64,000 nt of DNA from Streptomyces coelicoflavus (GTDB taxonomy: Bacteria; Actinomycetota; Actinomycetes; Streptomycetales; Streptomycetaceae). A program made the translations under genes and the position numbers. The notes beneath the pieces were generated by a model. The model was not told the origin of the DNA and did not search any database. It saw nothing but the letters and a program-made list of their open reading frames with translations. Below, one piece after another: positions 29,445 through 38,139 of this stretch (positions within the stretch are counted from its first letter, which is position 1; every line of letters starts with the position of its first letter). The stretch covers positions 496,001 to 560,000 of the forward strand of contig NZ_BEWB01000003.1 in assembly GCF_003112555.1 (NCBI RefSeq), given 5' to 3'.

Positions 29445-29756
29445 TCACGGGCGCCCGTACGGCTGCTGCCCCGCCGGCCCGTGGGTCTGACCGCCAGGCC
29501 CCTGGTATCCGCCCTGGCCAGCGGCCTCCTGCGCCTGGAGCTCCTCCGCCTGCTCCCTGGTCACCTGCTGCTCGGCGCCGCAGAAGGTGCACTGCGTCGC
29601 GTACTTCGTGGAGAAGGGGAACAGCGGCACGAAGAACAGCGTGAACTTCGTGACGCGCTTCCTGAGCGTGTGCGCGGAGGGGTTGCCGCACCGGCCGCAC
29701 ACCAGTGTCAGTATCGCGAGCTGGTAGAGGTATCCCTTGGTGCCAAAAATGATCAT
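29445..29756 (-). CDS. Small zinc-ribbon protein
   Basis: The 103-residue protein starts at ATG 29756 behind GGAAGGA. Two CxxC pairs (CGRCGN, about residue 20, and CTFCGA, about 57) form a zinc ribbon around a hydrophobic KFTLFFVPLFPFSTKYATQ segment that may lie in or on the membrane. The last 35 residues are Gln/Gly/Pro-rich. It matches the zinc_ribbon_15-type proteins common in actinobacteria, whose function is unknown. The 309 bp up to the next gene hold divergent promoters; no RNA gene is seen there. Confidence 0.87.
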   Translation of the reverse strand: MIIFGTKGYLYQLAILTLVCGRCGNPSAHTLRKRVTKFTLFFVPLFPFSTKYATQCTFCGAEQQVTREQAEELQAQEAAGQGGYQGPGGQTHGPAGQQPYGRP

Positions 29757-30065
29757 GAGCTGGGTCCTTCCCGGTCGGCCCCCCGCGAGCGCGCAGGACA
29801 GGCAGATCCTCTCCCAGGTTGCGCCGCGACCGCTCCCGGCGGCCACCCGCGGGGTTCCCGCGTCCCTACAGGTTGCACGCCCCGGGATCTGGGTGCCGTC
29901 CCGTATGGACCGGACGGCCCTGCCCGGGCGAGTCTGGAGACCACTCCCCTTACCCGGCGGCCTCGTTCTGGTGTGATCGGGACGACCCGCACCGCAAGGA
30001 GAGCACATGGCCCGCCCCGCTGACCGCGTCGCCCCCGCAGGGCCCCGCGGCGGGAGGAGGACCTC

Positions 30066-30356
30066 ATGCCCCTGTCCGACGACCGCAGACTCACCGAGAT
30101 CGAGTCCCGGCTGCACCGCGAGGACCCCGGGTTCGTCCGGGCCTTCGCCGACGGCCGCCCCCGCCGCCCGCGCGAGTACCGGTACCGCCGGGCCTGGCTG
30201 CTGCTCGCCGTCGCGCTCGGCGCGCTGGCCACCGGCGTCTTCCTCGCCCACGGGCTGCTCATCGCCGCCGGGCTGGTCTTCGCCGGCGTCGCCGGTGAAC
30301 TCTTCGACCCGCACCGGCGCGAACGCCCGGCCCGGTGCCCGCCCTCCGGGTCCTGA
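30066..30356 (+). CDS. DUF3040 membrane protein
   Basis: The 96-residue protein starts at ATG 30066 after GGGAGGAGG. It begins MPLSDDRRLTEIESRLHREDPGF, the DUF3040 signature, followed by two short membrane helices (about 43-62 and 64-80) and a basic tail. A second start-like site (AAGGAG then ATG 30007) lies upstream in another frame and would read through low-complexity sequence; I do not take it as a gene. The CPA1 antiporter gene follows 30 bp later, so the two are probably cotranscribed. Confidence 0.88.
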   Translation: MPLSDDRRLTEIESRLHREDPGFVRAFADGRPRRPREYRYRRAWLLLAVALGALATGVFLAHGLLIAAGLVFAGVAGELFDPHRRERPARCPPSGS

Positions 30357-30386
30357 TCCCGGCGGACGCGGTCCGGAGTCCGCCCG

Positions 30387-31931
30387 ATGACCCTGTCCGA
30401 GCTGTACGTGATGCTGCTGATCGGCGGCACGGTGCTGCTGGCGAGCATCGCCGCCGCCCGCGCCGCCCACCGCATCGGTCTGCCCAGCCTGCTGCTGTTC
30501 CTGTGCGTCGGCCTCGTCGCGGGCGAGGACGGTCTCGGCCTGCGCTTCGACGACGCGCAGCTGGCCCAGGCGCTGGGCGCCGCCGCCCTCGCGCTCATCC
30601 TGGTCGAGGGCGGCCTGACCACCCGGTGGAGCGACGTACGGCGCCTGCTCGCCCCGGCCGGCGTCCTGGCCACCGTGGGCGTGGCGATCTCCGTCGTGGT
30701 GACCGCGGCGGGCGCGCACTGGCTGCTGGGGATCGACTGGCGCCTGGCCCTGCTGATCGGCGCGATCGTCTCCTCCACCGACGCCGCCGCCGTCTTCTCC
30801 GTACTGCGCGCCCTGCCGCTGCCGCGCAAAGTGAGCGTGCTGGTGGAGGCCGAGTCCGGCTTCAACGACGCGCCGACCATCATCCTGGTCCTGCTCTTCT
30901 CCACCACCGCCGACCTGCCGGGACCGCTCCCGGTCGTGGGCAATCTGCTCTTCCAGCTCGTGGTCGGCGGAGTCCTGGGCGTGGTGATCGGCCGTCTCGG
31001 CGTCGCGGCGCTGCGGCACATCGCCCTGCCCGCGACCGGCCTGTACCCGCTGGCGACGGTCGGCTTCGGCGTCATCGCCTTCGCCGCCGCCGGGGCGCTC
31101 GGCGCCAGCGGCATCATCGCCGCCTACCTCTCCGGGCTCGTCCTCGGCAACGCCAAGCTGCCCCACCGCGCGGCCACCCGCTCCTTCGCCGAGGGCGTCG
31201 GCTGGCTGGCCCAGATCGGCCTGTTCGTCATGCTCGGCCTGCTCGTCGACCCGTCCGAGCTGCCCTCGGCGATCCTCCCGGCCCTGGTCGTCGGCCTGGT
31301 CCTGCTCCTGGTCGCCCGGCCCGTCTCCGTCCTGCTCTGCCTGCTGCCCTTCCGCGTGCCCTGGCGGGAGCAGGCCTTCATCTCCTGGGCCGGGCTGCGC
31401 GGCGCGGTCCCCATCGTGCTCACGACGTTCCCGGTCGTGGCCGGGGTGAGCGGCGCGCGCGACGCCCTGAACATCGTGTTCGTCCTCGTCGTCCTGTTCA
31501 CCCTGCTCCAGGGGCCCACGCTGCCCGCCGTCGCCCGGTGGACGGGCGTGACCCGTCCGGACGCGCTGCGCGAGATCCAGGTCGAGACGGCGCCGCTGGA
31601 CCTGCTGGACGCCGACCTGCTCACCGTGTCCGTCCCGCCGGGCTCGCGGCTGCACGGCGTCACCGTCTTCGAACTGCGCCTGCCGCACCCGACGGCGGTG
31701 ACCCTGGTCGTCCGCGACGGCACCAGCCTCGTACCCGACCGCGACACCGTGCTGCGCGCGGGCGACGAACTGCTGCTCATCACCACGCCCCGGGTCCGCG
31801 AGACCGCCGAACGCCGGCTGCGCGCGGTCGGCCGCCGCGGCAAACTGGCCCGCTGGCTGGGGGAGTACGGCACTCCGGAGTCGGAGCCATTGCTCCCCGT
31901 TCACCCCGAAAAACATCACAATGCGCAATAA
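30387..31931 (+). CDS. CPA1-family cation:proton antiporter with TrkA-C domain (NhaP2-like)
   Basis: The 514-residue protein starts at ATG 30387. It has about twelve membrane helices containing the CPA1 hallmarks IVSSTDAAAVFSVL, EAESGFNDAPTIIL and WAGLRGAVPIVL. The last roughly 100 residues form an RCK_C/TrkA-C domain (IQVETAPLDLLDADLLTVSVPPGSRLHG...GDELLLITTP), as in K+/H+ antiporters of the NhaP2/CvrA type. It should exchange K+ or Na+ for protons at the cytoplasmic membrane. The RCK_C domain could bind a regulatory nucleotide such as c-di-AMP; that is inference. Confidence 0.93.
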   Translation: MTLSELYVMLLIGGTVLLASIAAARAAHRIGLPSLLLFLCVGLVAGEDGLGLRFDDAQLAQALGAAALALILVEGGLTTRWSDVRRLLAPAGVLATVGVAISVVVTAAGAHWLLGIDWRLALLIGAIVSSTDAAAVFSVLRALPLPRKVSVLVEAESGFNDAPTIILVLLFSTTADLPGPLPVVGNLLFQLVVGGVLGVVIGRLGVAALRHIALPATGLYPLATVGFGVIAFAAAGALGASGIIAAYLSGLVLGNAKLPHRAATRSFAEGVGWLAQIGLFVMLGLLVDPSELPSAILPALVVGLVLLLVARPVSVLLCLLPFRVPWREQAFISWAGLRGAVPIVLTTFPVVAGVSGARDALNIVFVLVVLFTLLQGPTLPAVARWTGVTRPDALREIQVETAPLDLLDADLLTVSVPPGSRLHGVTVFELRLPHPTAVTLVVRDGTSLVPDRDTVLRAGDELLLITTPRVRETAERRLRAVGRRGKLARWLGEYGTPESEPLLPVHPEKHHNAQ

Positions 31932-31937
31932 GTGATG

Positions 31938-31955
31938 CGGTAAACTTCTTTACCG
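31938..31955 (+). terminator. Hairpin just after the CPA1 gene
   Basis: CGGTAAA and TTTACCG pair around CTTC, 7 bp past the stop codon. The stem is weak and AT-rich, with GAGCCG after it. It could be a weak terminator or a regulatory stem in the leader of the next antiporter. Confidence 0.45.
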
Positions 31956-31974
31956 AGCCGTGACCGTGCGGCAG

Positions 31975-32029
31975 TTCGAAAAAGCGGATTCGAAAAGACG
32001 GATTCGAGAAGACGGTTCGAGAAGACAGG
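31975..32029 (+). repeat. Four tandem 14-bp repeats between the two antiporter genes
   Basis: Units read TTCGAAAAAGCGGA, TTCGAAAAGACGGA, TTCGAGAAGACGG (one base short) and TTCGAGAAGACAGG, head to tail. They are markedly purine-rich and GC-poor compared with the flanks. They lie in the 448-bp gap (31932-32379), whose remaining part is C-rich and shows no supported gene beyond a possible 27-codon reading frame. Confidence 0.75.
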
Positions 32030-32039
32030 GGTACGCCAG

Positions 32040-32123
32040 ATGCACCGAGCGACCCCGACCGTCAGCGCCGTCCACACCGCACGCATCGACAACACGGCCC
32101 GAGACAGCGTCCCCGAATCCTGA
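32040..32123 (+). CDS. Possible 27-residue leader peptide
   Basis: ATG 32040 is preceded by CAGGGG at fair spacing and opens a 27-codon frame (MHRATPTVSAVHTARIDNT...) ending at TGA 32123, directly after the tandem repeats. Codon use fits the genome, but this short length gives little support. It could be a regulatory leader of the downstream antiporter or chance. Confidence 0.25.
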   Translation: MHRATPTVSAVHTARIDNTARDSVPES

Positions 32124-32379
32124 CGCGTTCCTCCACCGCAACAGGCTGCCCCGGAGCTGCGGGCAGCAGCCACGCCGCAGCCGCTGCGGGCAGTCGTGCC
32201 GCTGGGGCGGCACGGGTGGGCGGTGGGGGTACCGCCCAGGCCGTTCAGGCACTGGGGGAGGCACCCCAACGCCGGCAGCGCACCCACCCCGGCTCGCACC
32301 CAGCAGGCACCCGCGCCCCCCCCGCATCCGCGCCCCCGCACGCCCCCCGCCACCGACCACCCCGGAGGGACAGCCGCCC

Positions 32380-33618
32380 GTGCACAACACGACCGCCGTG
32401 CTCATCGAACTCGGAGCGATCATTCTCGCTCTCGGACTCCTCGGCCGCATCGCCGGCCGCGTGGGCTTCTCGCCCATCCCCCTCTACCTGCTGGCCGGGC
32501 TCGCCTTCGGCCACGGCGGCATCCTGCCCCTGCAGGCCAGCGAGGAGTTCACGGCGACGGGCGCGGAGATCGGCGTCATCCTGCTGCTGCTCCTGCTCGG
32601 CCTGGAGTACAGCGCCTCCGAACTGGTCACCAACCTCAAGACCCAATACCCCTCCGGCGCCGTCGACTTCGTACTGAACGCCGTCCCCGGCGCCGTGGCG
32701 GCACTGATCCTCGGCTGGGGCCCGGTGGCCGCCGTCGCGCTCGCGGGCGTCACCTGGATCTCCTCCTCCGGAGTGATCGCCAAGGTCCTCGGCGACCTGG
32801 GCCGGCTCGGCAACCGCGAGACGCCGGTGATCCTCGGTGTCCTCGTCATCGAGGATCTCGCGATGGCCGTCTACCTGCCGATCCTCACCGCCCTGCTGGC
32901 CGGGGTGAGCCTGGCCGGCGGCGCCGTCACCCTGCTGATCTCCCTGGGCACCGTCGGCGCCGTCCTCTACCTCGCGCTGCGCCACGGGCGGCTGATCAGC
33001 CGCGCGGTCTCCTCCGACAGCGCGGAAACGCTCCTGCTGGTGGTCCTCGGCCTCACCCTCGTCGTGGCCGGCCTCGCCCAGGAACTCCAGGTCTCCGCGG
33101 CGGTCGGCGCGTTCCTCGTCGGCATCGCCCTGTCCGGCGAGGTCGCCGAGGGCGCCAGCAGCCTCCTGACCCCGCTGCGCGACCTGTTCGCGGCCGTCTT
33201 CTTCGTCTTCTTCGGCCTGTCCACCAACCCCGCCGACATTCCGCCGGTCCTCGTCCCGGCCCTGATCCTCGCCGTGGTCACCGCCCTGACCAAGGTCGCC
33301 ACCGGCTGGTACGCCGCGCACCGCGCCGGGCTGCGGGGCTCGGGCCGCTGGCGGGCGGGCGGCACGCTGGTGGCGCGGGGCGAGTTCTCGATCGTCATCG
33401 CCGGACTCGCGGTGGGCGTCGAGCCCCGCCTCGGCCCGCTGGCGACGGCCTACGTGCTCATTCTCGTCGTACTCGGCCCGCTCACCGCCCGCTTCACCGA
33501 GCCCCTCGCCCGCCGCCTCACCCGGGGCCCCGGCAAGGCGGCCGGGGCAGGGGGCGACGCCGCGACCGCACCCGGGACCACCACGGAGCCGACGGGGTCG
33601 ACGCACGCCAACGCGTGA
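32380..33618 (+). CDS. CPA2-family cation:proton antiporter (KhtU/KefB-like)
   Basis: The 412-residue protein starts at GTG 32380 behind GGAGGGA. About twelve membrane helices include PLYLLAGLAFG, the LLLLLLGLEYSASEL segment, WISSSGVIAKVL and VLVIEDLAMAVYLP, all CPA2 features. The C-terminus is a short Gly/Ala/Thr tail with no attached RCK domain. An RCK_C protein is encoded convergently next door, as expected for the two-component KhtTU-type K+/H+ antiporters, where the soluble RCK_C subunit gates the membrane subunit. Confidence 0.92.
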   Translation: MHNTTAVLIELGAIILALGLLGRIAGRVGFSPIPLYLLAGLAFGHGGILPLQASEEFTATGAEIGVILLLLLLGLEYSASELVTNLKTQYPSGAVDFVLNAVPGAVAALILGWGPVAAVALAGVTWISSSGVIAKVLGDLGRLGNRETPVILGVLVIEDLAMAVYLPILTALLAGVSLAGGAVTLLISLGTVGAVLYLALRHGRLISRAVSSDSAETLLLVVLGLTLVVAGLAQELQVSAAVGAFLVGIALSGEVAEGASSLLTPLRDLFAAVFFVFFGLSTNPADIPPVLVPALILAVVTALTKVATGWYAAHRAGLRGSGRWRAGGTLVARGEFSIVIAGLAVGVEPRLGPLATAYVLILVVLGPLTARFTEPLARRLTRGPGKAAGAGGDAATAPGTTTEPTGSTHANA

Positions 33619-33664
33619 ACCGGCGGACGCCCCGCGCCCACCCCCGCCCCGGACCCCGGGGGGC

Positions 33665-34153
33665 TCACTCCCGCCCGAGGATCTCCGCGGCCGCGTCGAC
33701 GCCCTCGCGCGTGCCGATCACGATCAGCGTGTCGCCGCCGGCCAGCCGGAAGTCCGGACCCGGCGACGGGAGCGCCTCGGTCCGCCGCAGCACCGCGACG
33801 ATGGACACACCGGTCTCGGTACGCGTACGGGTGTCGCCCAGCAGGCGCCCGTTCCAGTGCGACGACGCCGACAGCCCGACGCGCTCCGCGACCAGCCCCA
33901 GCTCGGTCGTCGACAGCAGGCTGGGACTGTGATGGGCGGGCCTGAGCGCGTCGACGACCAGGGCCGCCTCCTGCCCGTCGAGCCGCACCGACAGCTCGGG
34001 GTCCTCGTCCGGACCCTTCCCGCGGTAGGAGCTCAGCGTCCGCGCCCCGTCCTTCTCCGCCACCACCGACAGCCGACGCCGCTCGCGGGTGACCAGGTCG
34101 TAGCGCACCCCTATCCCCGGCAACGGCGTCCTGCTCGTACGCGCAGCACCCAC
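33665..34153 (-). CDS. RCK_C (TrkA-C) regulatory subunit for a cation antiporter (KhtT-like)
   Basis: The 162-residue soluble protein starts at GTG 34153, with GGGAGG 5 bases upstream. The N-terminal half (PLPGIGVRYDLVTRERRRLSVVAEKDGAR) is the KhtT-type start, and the C-terminal RCK_C domain contains TGVSIVAVLRRTEALPSPGPDFRLAGGDTLIVIGTREG. Homologues bind c-di-AMP or sense pH and activate the CPA2 partner. In Streptomyces a c-di-AMP-binding RCK_C/antiporter pair (CpeA system) has been described. Here the gene is convergent with, not in an operon with, its likely partner. Confidence 0.88.
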   Translation of the reverse strand: MGAARTSRTPLPGIGVRYDLVTRERRRLSVVAEKDGARTLSSYRGKGPDEDPELSVRLDGQEAALVVDALRPAHHSPSLLSTTELGLVAERVGLSASSHWNGRLLGDTRTRTETGVSIVAVLRRTEALPSPGPDFRLAGGDTLIVIGTREGVDAAAEILGRE

Positions 34154-34272
34154 GGCCGCCTCCCTGTCTGCCCAGGCCAGTCCTTCCGGCAACCCGGGAC
34201 ACCTTAGGCCCTGCCCGCGCGTTTGGCCCTCCGCCCCGTCACCCCCCACCGTCCGCCATAGACTCCGTGATC

Positions 34273-35052
34273 ATGACGGACGTCCTGCGCCTCACGGTCC
34301 TCGGCAGCGCGAGCCCGTACCCCCGGGCGGGGAACCCCTGCTCCGGGTACCTGGTCGAGGGCGGCGGCGCCCGGCTGTGGATGGACGCCGGGAGCGGCAC
34401 GCTCGGCGCGCTGGGCGAGCACGTACGCCTGGACCGGCTCGACGGCATCTGGATCTCCCACCTGCACGCGGACCACTGCGCCGACCTGCTGACGGCGTAC
34501 TACGGCCTGCTGTACGCGGACGTCGAACTCGCCGCCCCCGTACCGCTGCTGGGGCCGCCGGGCATCGCCGACCGGCTCGCCGGGTTCCTCACCAACGGGC
34601 CGCGGCGCAGCCTCGTCGAGGACGCCTTCCGCATCGTCGAACTGCACGACCGGCACCGCGCCCGCGTCGGTGGCCTCACGCTCACCAGCCGCGCCGTGGC
34701 GCACGGGATGCCCGCCTTCGGGCTCCGCGTCGAGACCGAGGCCGGCGCCTCCCTCGTCTACTCCGGCGACAGCGCCCCCTGCGACGCCCTCACGGCGCTC
34801 GCCGACGGCTGTACGACGCTGCTGTGCGAGGCGGACCTCGCACAACCGGCGCCGGCCGGCACCGAGGCCGTGCACCACACGCCGGAGGACGCGGGCGCGA
34901 CCGCTGCCGCCGCCGCAGCGAAACGCCTGGTCGTCACCCACCTGGGCCCGTTCCTGGAACCGTCGGAAGCGGTGCGCCGTGCGGCGGCGCACTACACCGG
35001 CCCGGTGGAGTACGCGGCACCCGGCCGCACCTTCGAGCTCGCGAAGCCCTGA
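34273..35052 (+). CDS. MBL-fold metallo-hydrolase
   Basis: A protein of about 259 residues starting at ATG 34273 (GTG 34267 is equally possible; neither has a ribosome site, and a TAGACT hexamer 4-10 bases upstream hints at a leaderless message). The zinc-binding motif HLHADH is at about residue 60, with further ligands in RAVAHGMPAFG, YSGDSAPCD and THLGPF. The layout resembles RNase Z/PhnP-like phosphodiesterases. The substrate cannot be assigned. Confidence 0.9.
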   Translation: MTDVLRLTVLGSASPYPRAGNPCSGYLVEGGGARLWMDAGSGTLGALGEHVRLDRLDGIWISHLHADHCADLLTAYYGLLYADVELAAPVPLLGPPGIADRLAGFLTNGPRRSLVEDAFRIVELHDRHRARVGGLTLTSRAVAHGMPAFGLRVETEAGASLVYSGDSAPCDALTALADGCTTLLCEADLAQPAPAGTEAVHHTPEDAGATAAAAAAKRLVVTHLGPFLEPSEAVRRAAAHYTGPVEYAAPGRTFELAKP

Positions 35053-35112
35053 GACCCCGCCCGGCCCGGCCTGTCGCGTGCCCGGCCTCTCGCGTGCCCG
35101 GCCCGGCGACGC

Positions 35113-36210
35113 TCACCAGCTGATACGCGCCGCCACCGGCAGGTGGTCGCTGCCGGTGGCGGGCAGCACCCAGGAACTGTCCGGCTCCACGCCCCGCACC
35201 AGGATGTGGTCGATCCGCGCCACCGGGAACCGCGCCGGCCAGCTGAACCCGAAGCCGTCCCCGGCCGCTTCCTGGACCGAGTGCACCTGCGAGGTGACGC
35301 CGTCGAAGGCGCGGTCGTCCAGGGAGCCGTTCAGGTCGCCGAGCAGCACCACCCGCTCACTGCGGTCGGCGGCGAGGACGTCGCCGAGCGCCCGGATGTT
35401 CCGGTCGCGCGAGTCCGTCCAGAAACCGGTCCGGGGGTTCAGCCGTACGGAGCCCAGGTGGACCACGTACACCGTCAGCGGGCCCTGGTCGGTGGCCACC
35501 GTGGTGCGCAGGGCCCGGTTGCCGGCCGTCCGCACGTCGGCCGGCTTGGTGGCCGCCAGCGGCCCGACGTCCGTCGCGATGTCGACCGGCCGCGTGTCCG
35601 ACAACGGCAGCCTGCTCCACACCCCGACCGTGCCCACGACCGCGTGGTACGGGTACGCCTCGGCCAGCTCCTCCTCGTACACGTCCCGGTCCTGGTCGGT
35701 GATCTCCTCCAGGGCCAGCACGTCCGCACCCGAGGCGGCCAGGCCGCGGGCGGTGCCGGCCGGGTCCGGGTTGTCGGCGCCGACGTTGTGGGTGGCCAGG
35801 GCGAGGTCGCCGCCCGGGTGCGACTTGTCGGCGAGCAGCCCGCCGAAGAGGCTCAGCCACACGGTGACCGGCAGCACCAGCGCGGTCACCGCGGCGGGGG
35901 AGCGGCGCCACAGGGCCCCGGCCGCCAGCACGGGGACGAACAGCCCGAACCACGGCAGGAACGTCTCGACCAGGCTGCCGACGGTCCCGACCCGGTTCGG
36001 GACGTACGCGTGCAGCAGCATGACCAGGCCCAGCAGCAGCGCCGCCCCGGTGAGCACCGGGGCGCGCTTCCAGACCTCCGGCCGGACGGCGCGGCGCAAC
36101 GCCTCCCGCGAAAGCCGGCGCGGGGCGGGGGCGGGTGCGGGGGCTGCGGCTGTGACCGGTTCCGGGGCTGTGACCGGTTCCGGGGCTGACGGTGATGAGG
36201 TCCGATACAT
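35113..36210 (-). CDS. Membrane-anchored endonuclease/exonuclease/phosphatase-family protein
   Basis: The 365-residue protein starts at ATG 36210. A Pro/Ala-rich cytoplasmic N-terminus contains a duplicated PEPVTA (an 18-bp direct repeat at DNA level). Three membrane helices follow (about 55-120), then the exported EEP domain: LATHNVGADN, ALEEITDQD, VVHLGSVRLNP, LLGDLNGSLDD, RIDHILVRG and GSDHLPVAARI. All the metal and catalytic residues of the DNase I-like fold are present. It probably hydrolyses an extracellular phosphodiester. The promoter is shared with the divergent response regulator. Confidence 0.92.
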   Translation of the reverse strand: MYRTSSPSAPEPVTAPEPVTAAAPAPAPAPRRLSREALRRAVRPEVWKRAPVLTGAALLLGLVMLLHAYVPNRVGTVGSLVETFLPWFGLFVPVLAAGALWRRSPAAVTALVLPVTVWLSLFGGLLADKSHPGGDLALATHNVGADNPDPAGTARGLAASGADVLALEEITDQDRDVYEEELAEAYPYHAVVGTVGVWSRLPLSDTRPVDIATDVGPLAATKPADVRTAGNRALRTTVATDQGPLTVYVVHLGSVRLNPRTGFWTDSRDRNIRALGDVLAADRSERVVLLGDLNGSLDDRAFDGVTSQVHSVQEAAGDGFGFSWPARFPVARIDHILVRGVEPDSSWVLPATGSDHLPVAARISW

Positions 36211-36297
36211 GCCGCCAGTGAAGGAAACGCGCCGTTGCGAGGGCGTATGCGGTTTTGGATACGCGGACGATACGTGCCGGCTCGTAACCTCGACGGC

Positions 36298-37053
36298 ATG
36301 CGTGTGCTGATCGTCGAGGACGAGCCCTACCTGGCGGAAGCGATCCGCGACGGCCTGCGCCTGGAAGCGATCGCGGCCGACATCGCCGGAGACGGCGACA
36401 CCGCGCTGCGACTCCTGGACGCCAACGCCTACGACATCGCCGTCCTCGACCGCGACATCCCCGGCCCGTCCGGTGACGAGGTCGCCGCACACATCGTCGC
36501 CTCCGGCAGCGGCATGCCGATCCTCATGCTCACGGCGGCCGACCGCCTCGACGACAAGGCCTCCGGCTTCGGACTCGGCGCCGACGACTACCTCACCAAG
36601 CCGTTCGACCTGCGGGAGCTCGCGCTCAGGCTCCGGGCCCTGGACCGCAGGCGCGCCCACAGCAGGCCGCCGGTGCGGGAGATCGCCGGTCTGCGCCTCG
36701 ACCCGTTCCGCAGGGAGGTCTACCGGGACGGCCGCTACGTCGCGCTGACCAGGAAGCAGTTCGCGGTGCTCGACGTGCTGGTCGCCGCCGAGGGCGGTGT
36801 CGTCAGCGCCGAGGAACTCCTGGAACGCGCGTGGGACGAGAACGCCGACCCGTTCACCAACGCCGTCCGCATCACCGTCTCGGCCCTGCGCAAGCGCCTC
36901 GGCGAGCCCTGGATCATCGCCACCGTGCCGGGCGTCGGCTACCGCATCGACACGGGACCCGACGCGGGACCCGACGCGGGACCCGGCACCGGACCGGACA
37001 CCGGACCTGCGGCAGGCCCCGGCACCGGATACGGCGGCGGTGACCGTGGGTAG
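36298..37053 (+). CDS. OmpR-family response regulator
   Basis: The 251-residue protein starts at ATG 36298 (MRVLIVEDEPYLAEAIRDGL). The receiver domain shows the acidic pair in VEDE, phospho-acceptor D51 in VLDRDIPG, T in MLTAAD and K101 in TKPFD. The winged-helix output domain (about 128-225) ends VPGVGYRID. The C-terminus carries a short repetitive tail built from GPDAG/GPGTG/GPDTG units, which is unusual. The kinase gene overlaps its end by 8 bp. Confidence 0.94.
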   Translation: MRVLIVEDEPYLAEAIRDGLRLEAIAADIAGDGDTALRLLDANAYDIAVLDRDIPGPSGDEVAAHIVASGSGMPILMLTAADRLDDKASGFGLGADDYLTKPFDLRELALRLRALDRRRAHSRPPVREIAGLRLDPFRREVYRDGRYVALTRKQFAVLDVLVAAEGGVVSAEELLERAWDENADPFTNAVRITVSALRKRLGEPWIIATVPGVGYRIDTGPDAGPDAGPGTGPDTGPAAGPGTGYGGGDRG

Positions 37054-38119
37054 GCGGCCCGGCCTGAGCGTCCGCCTCAAACTCACCCTCAGCTACGCCG
37101 GTTTCCTCATGCTCGCCGGTGCCCTGCTCCTCGCCGCCGTGGGCGTGTTCCTCGTGCAGCAGGGCTGGTTGCGCACCAACGAACGGGGGGCGGTGCGAGC
37201 GACCCCGGGCACGATCTTCCTCCGCGACTTCGCCCCGACGGCAGCCGCGGTCATGGTGTTCCTCCTGCTCTTCGGTCTCCTGGGCGGATGGATCCTCGCC
37301 GGACGCATGCTCGCCCCCCTGGACCGCATCACCCAGGCCACCCGCACGGCCGAGGCCGGCTCGCTGTCCCACCGGATCCGGTTGCCGGGCCGCAGGGACG
37401 AGTTCCGCGAACTCGCCGACGCCTTCGACACGATGCTCGCCCGCCTCGAAGCCCGCGTCGCCGAACAGCAGCGCTTCGCGGCCAACGCCTCGCACGAGCT
37501 GCGCACCCCGCTCGCCGTCTCGAAGGCCCTCCTCGACGTGGCCCGCACTGACCCGGACCAGGACACCGGCGAGATCATCGACCGCCTCCACACCGTGAAC
37601 ACCCGGGCGATCGACCTCACCGAGGCCCTGCTTCTGCTCAGCCGGGCCGGTCAGCGTTCCTTCACCCGGGAACACGTCGACCTGTCCCTCCTGGCGGAAG
37701 AGGCCACCGAGACCCTCCTGCCGCTCGCCGAGAAGCACGGCATCGCGCTCGAGACCGGCGGCGAGGTGGCCCCCGCCTCCGGATCGCCGACGCTCCTCCT
37801 GCAACTGACCACGAACCTCGTCCACAACGCGATCGTCCACAACCTCCCCGGACGAGGCAGGGTCCGCGTCCACACCACCTCCGGCCCGCACACCGCGCTG
37901 CTCACCGTCGAGAACACCGGCGAACGGATCAGCCCCCAGCAGGCCGCGACCCTCACCGAACCGTTCCAGCGCGGCACCGAACGCGTCCACACCGACCATG
38001 CGGGCACCGGCCTGGGCCTGGCCATCGTCGCCACCATCACCGAGGCCCACGACGGCATCCTCACCGTCACGCCCCGCGGCGAGGGCGGCCTCCGCGTCAC
38101 GGTGCAACTGCCCGGGTGA
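37046..38119 (+). CDS. Sensor histidine kinase
   Basis: A protein of about 357 residues starting at GTG 37046 (an in-frame GTG at 37040 is an alternative). Two membrane helices (about 13-35 and 62-85) enclose only a 25-residue loop, so little extracellular sensing domain exists. A HAMP domain (about 85-137) leads to the dimerisation helix with the phospho-acceptor in ASHELRTPL (H150). The ATPase domain has NLVHNAIVHN (N box) and GTGLGLAIVATI (G2). It should phosphorylate the adjacent response regulator. Signals may be membrane-borne. Confidence 0.94.
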   Translation: MGRRPGLSVRLKLTLSYAGFLMLAGALLLAAVGVFLVQQGWLRTNERGAVRATPGTIFLRDFAPTAAAVMVFLLLFGLLGGWILAGRMLAPLDRITQATRTAEAGSLSHRIRLPGRRDEFRELADAFDTMLARLEARVAEQQRFAANASHELRTPLAVSKALLDVARTDPDQDTGEIIDRLHTVNTRAIDLTEALLLLSRAGQRSFTREHVDLSLLAEEATETLLPLAEKHGIALETGGEVAPASGSPTLLLQLTTNLVHNAIVHNLPGRGRVRVHTTSGPHTALLTVENTGERISPQQAATLTEPFQRGTERVHTDHAGTGLGLAIVATITEAHDGILTVTPRGEGGLRVTVQLPG

Positions 38120-38139
38120 GGGTCGACCGGGCCGTGCCG

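Noticed and set aside
30007..30390. Reading frame starting at ATG 30007 with a good ribosome site
   Set aside because: The product is Pro/Ser/Ala low complexity and overlaps the DUF3040 gene out of frame.
29445..31928. An 827-codon minus-strand frame across the antiporter and zinc-ribbon genes
   Set aside because: Only its last 103 codons are a real gene (zinc ribbon from 29756). The rest is Gln/Asp/Gly-rich antisense of the antiporter.
31975..32029. CRISPR array
   Set aside because: The four 14-bp units are head to tail with no spacers and no cas genes are nearby.
31932..32379. c-di-AMP (ydaO) riboswitch upstream of the CPA2 antiporter
   Set aside because: No conserved ydaO core can be recognised; only a weak hairpin, repeats and C-rich sequence are present.
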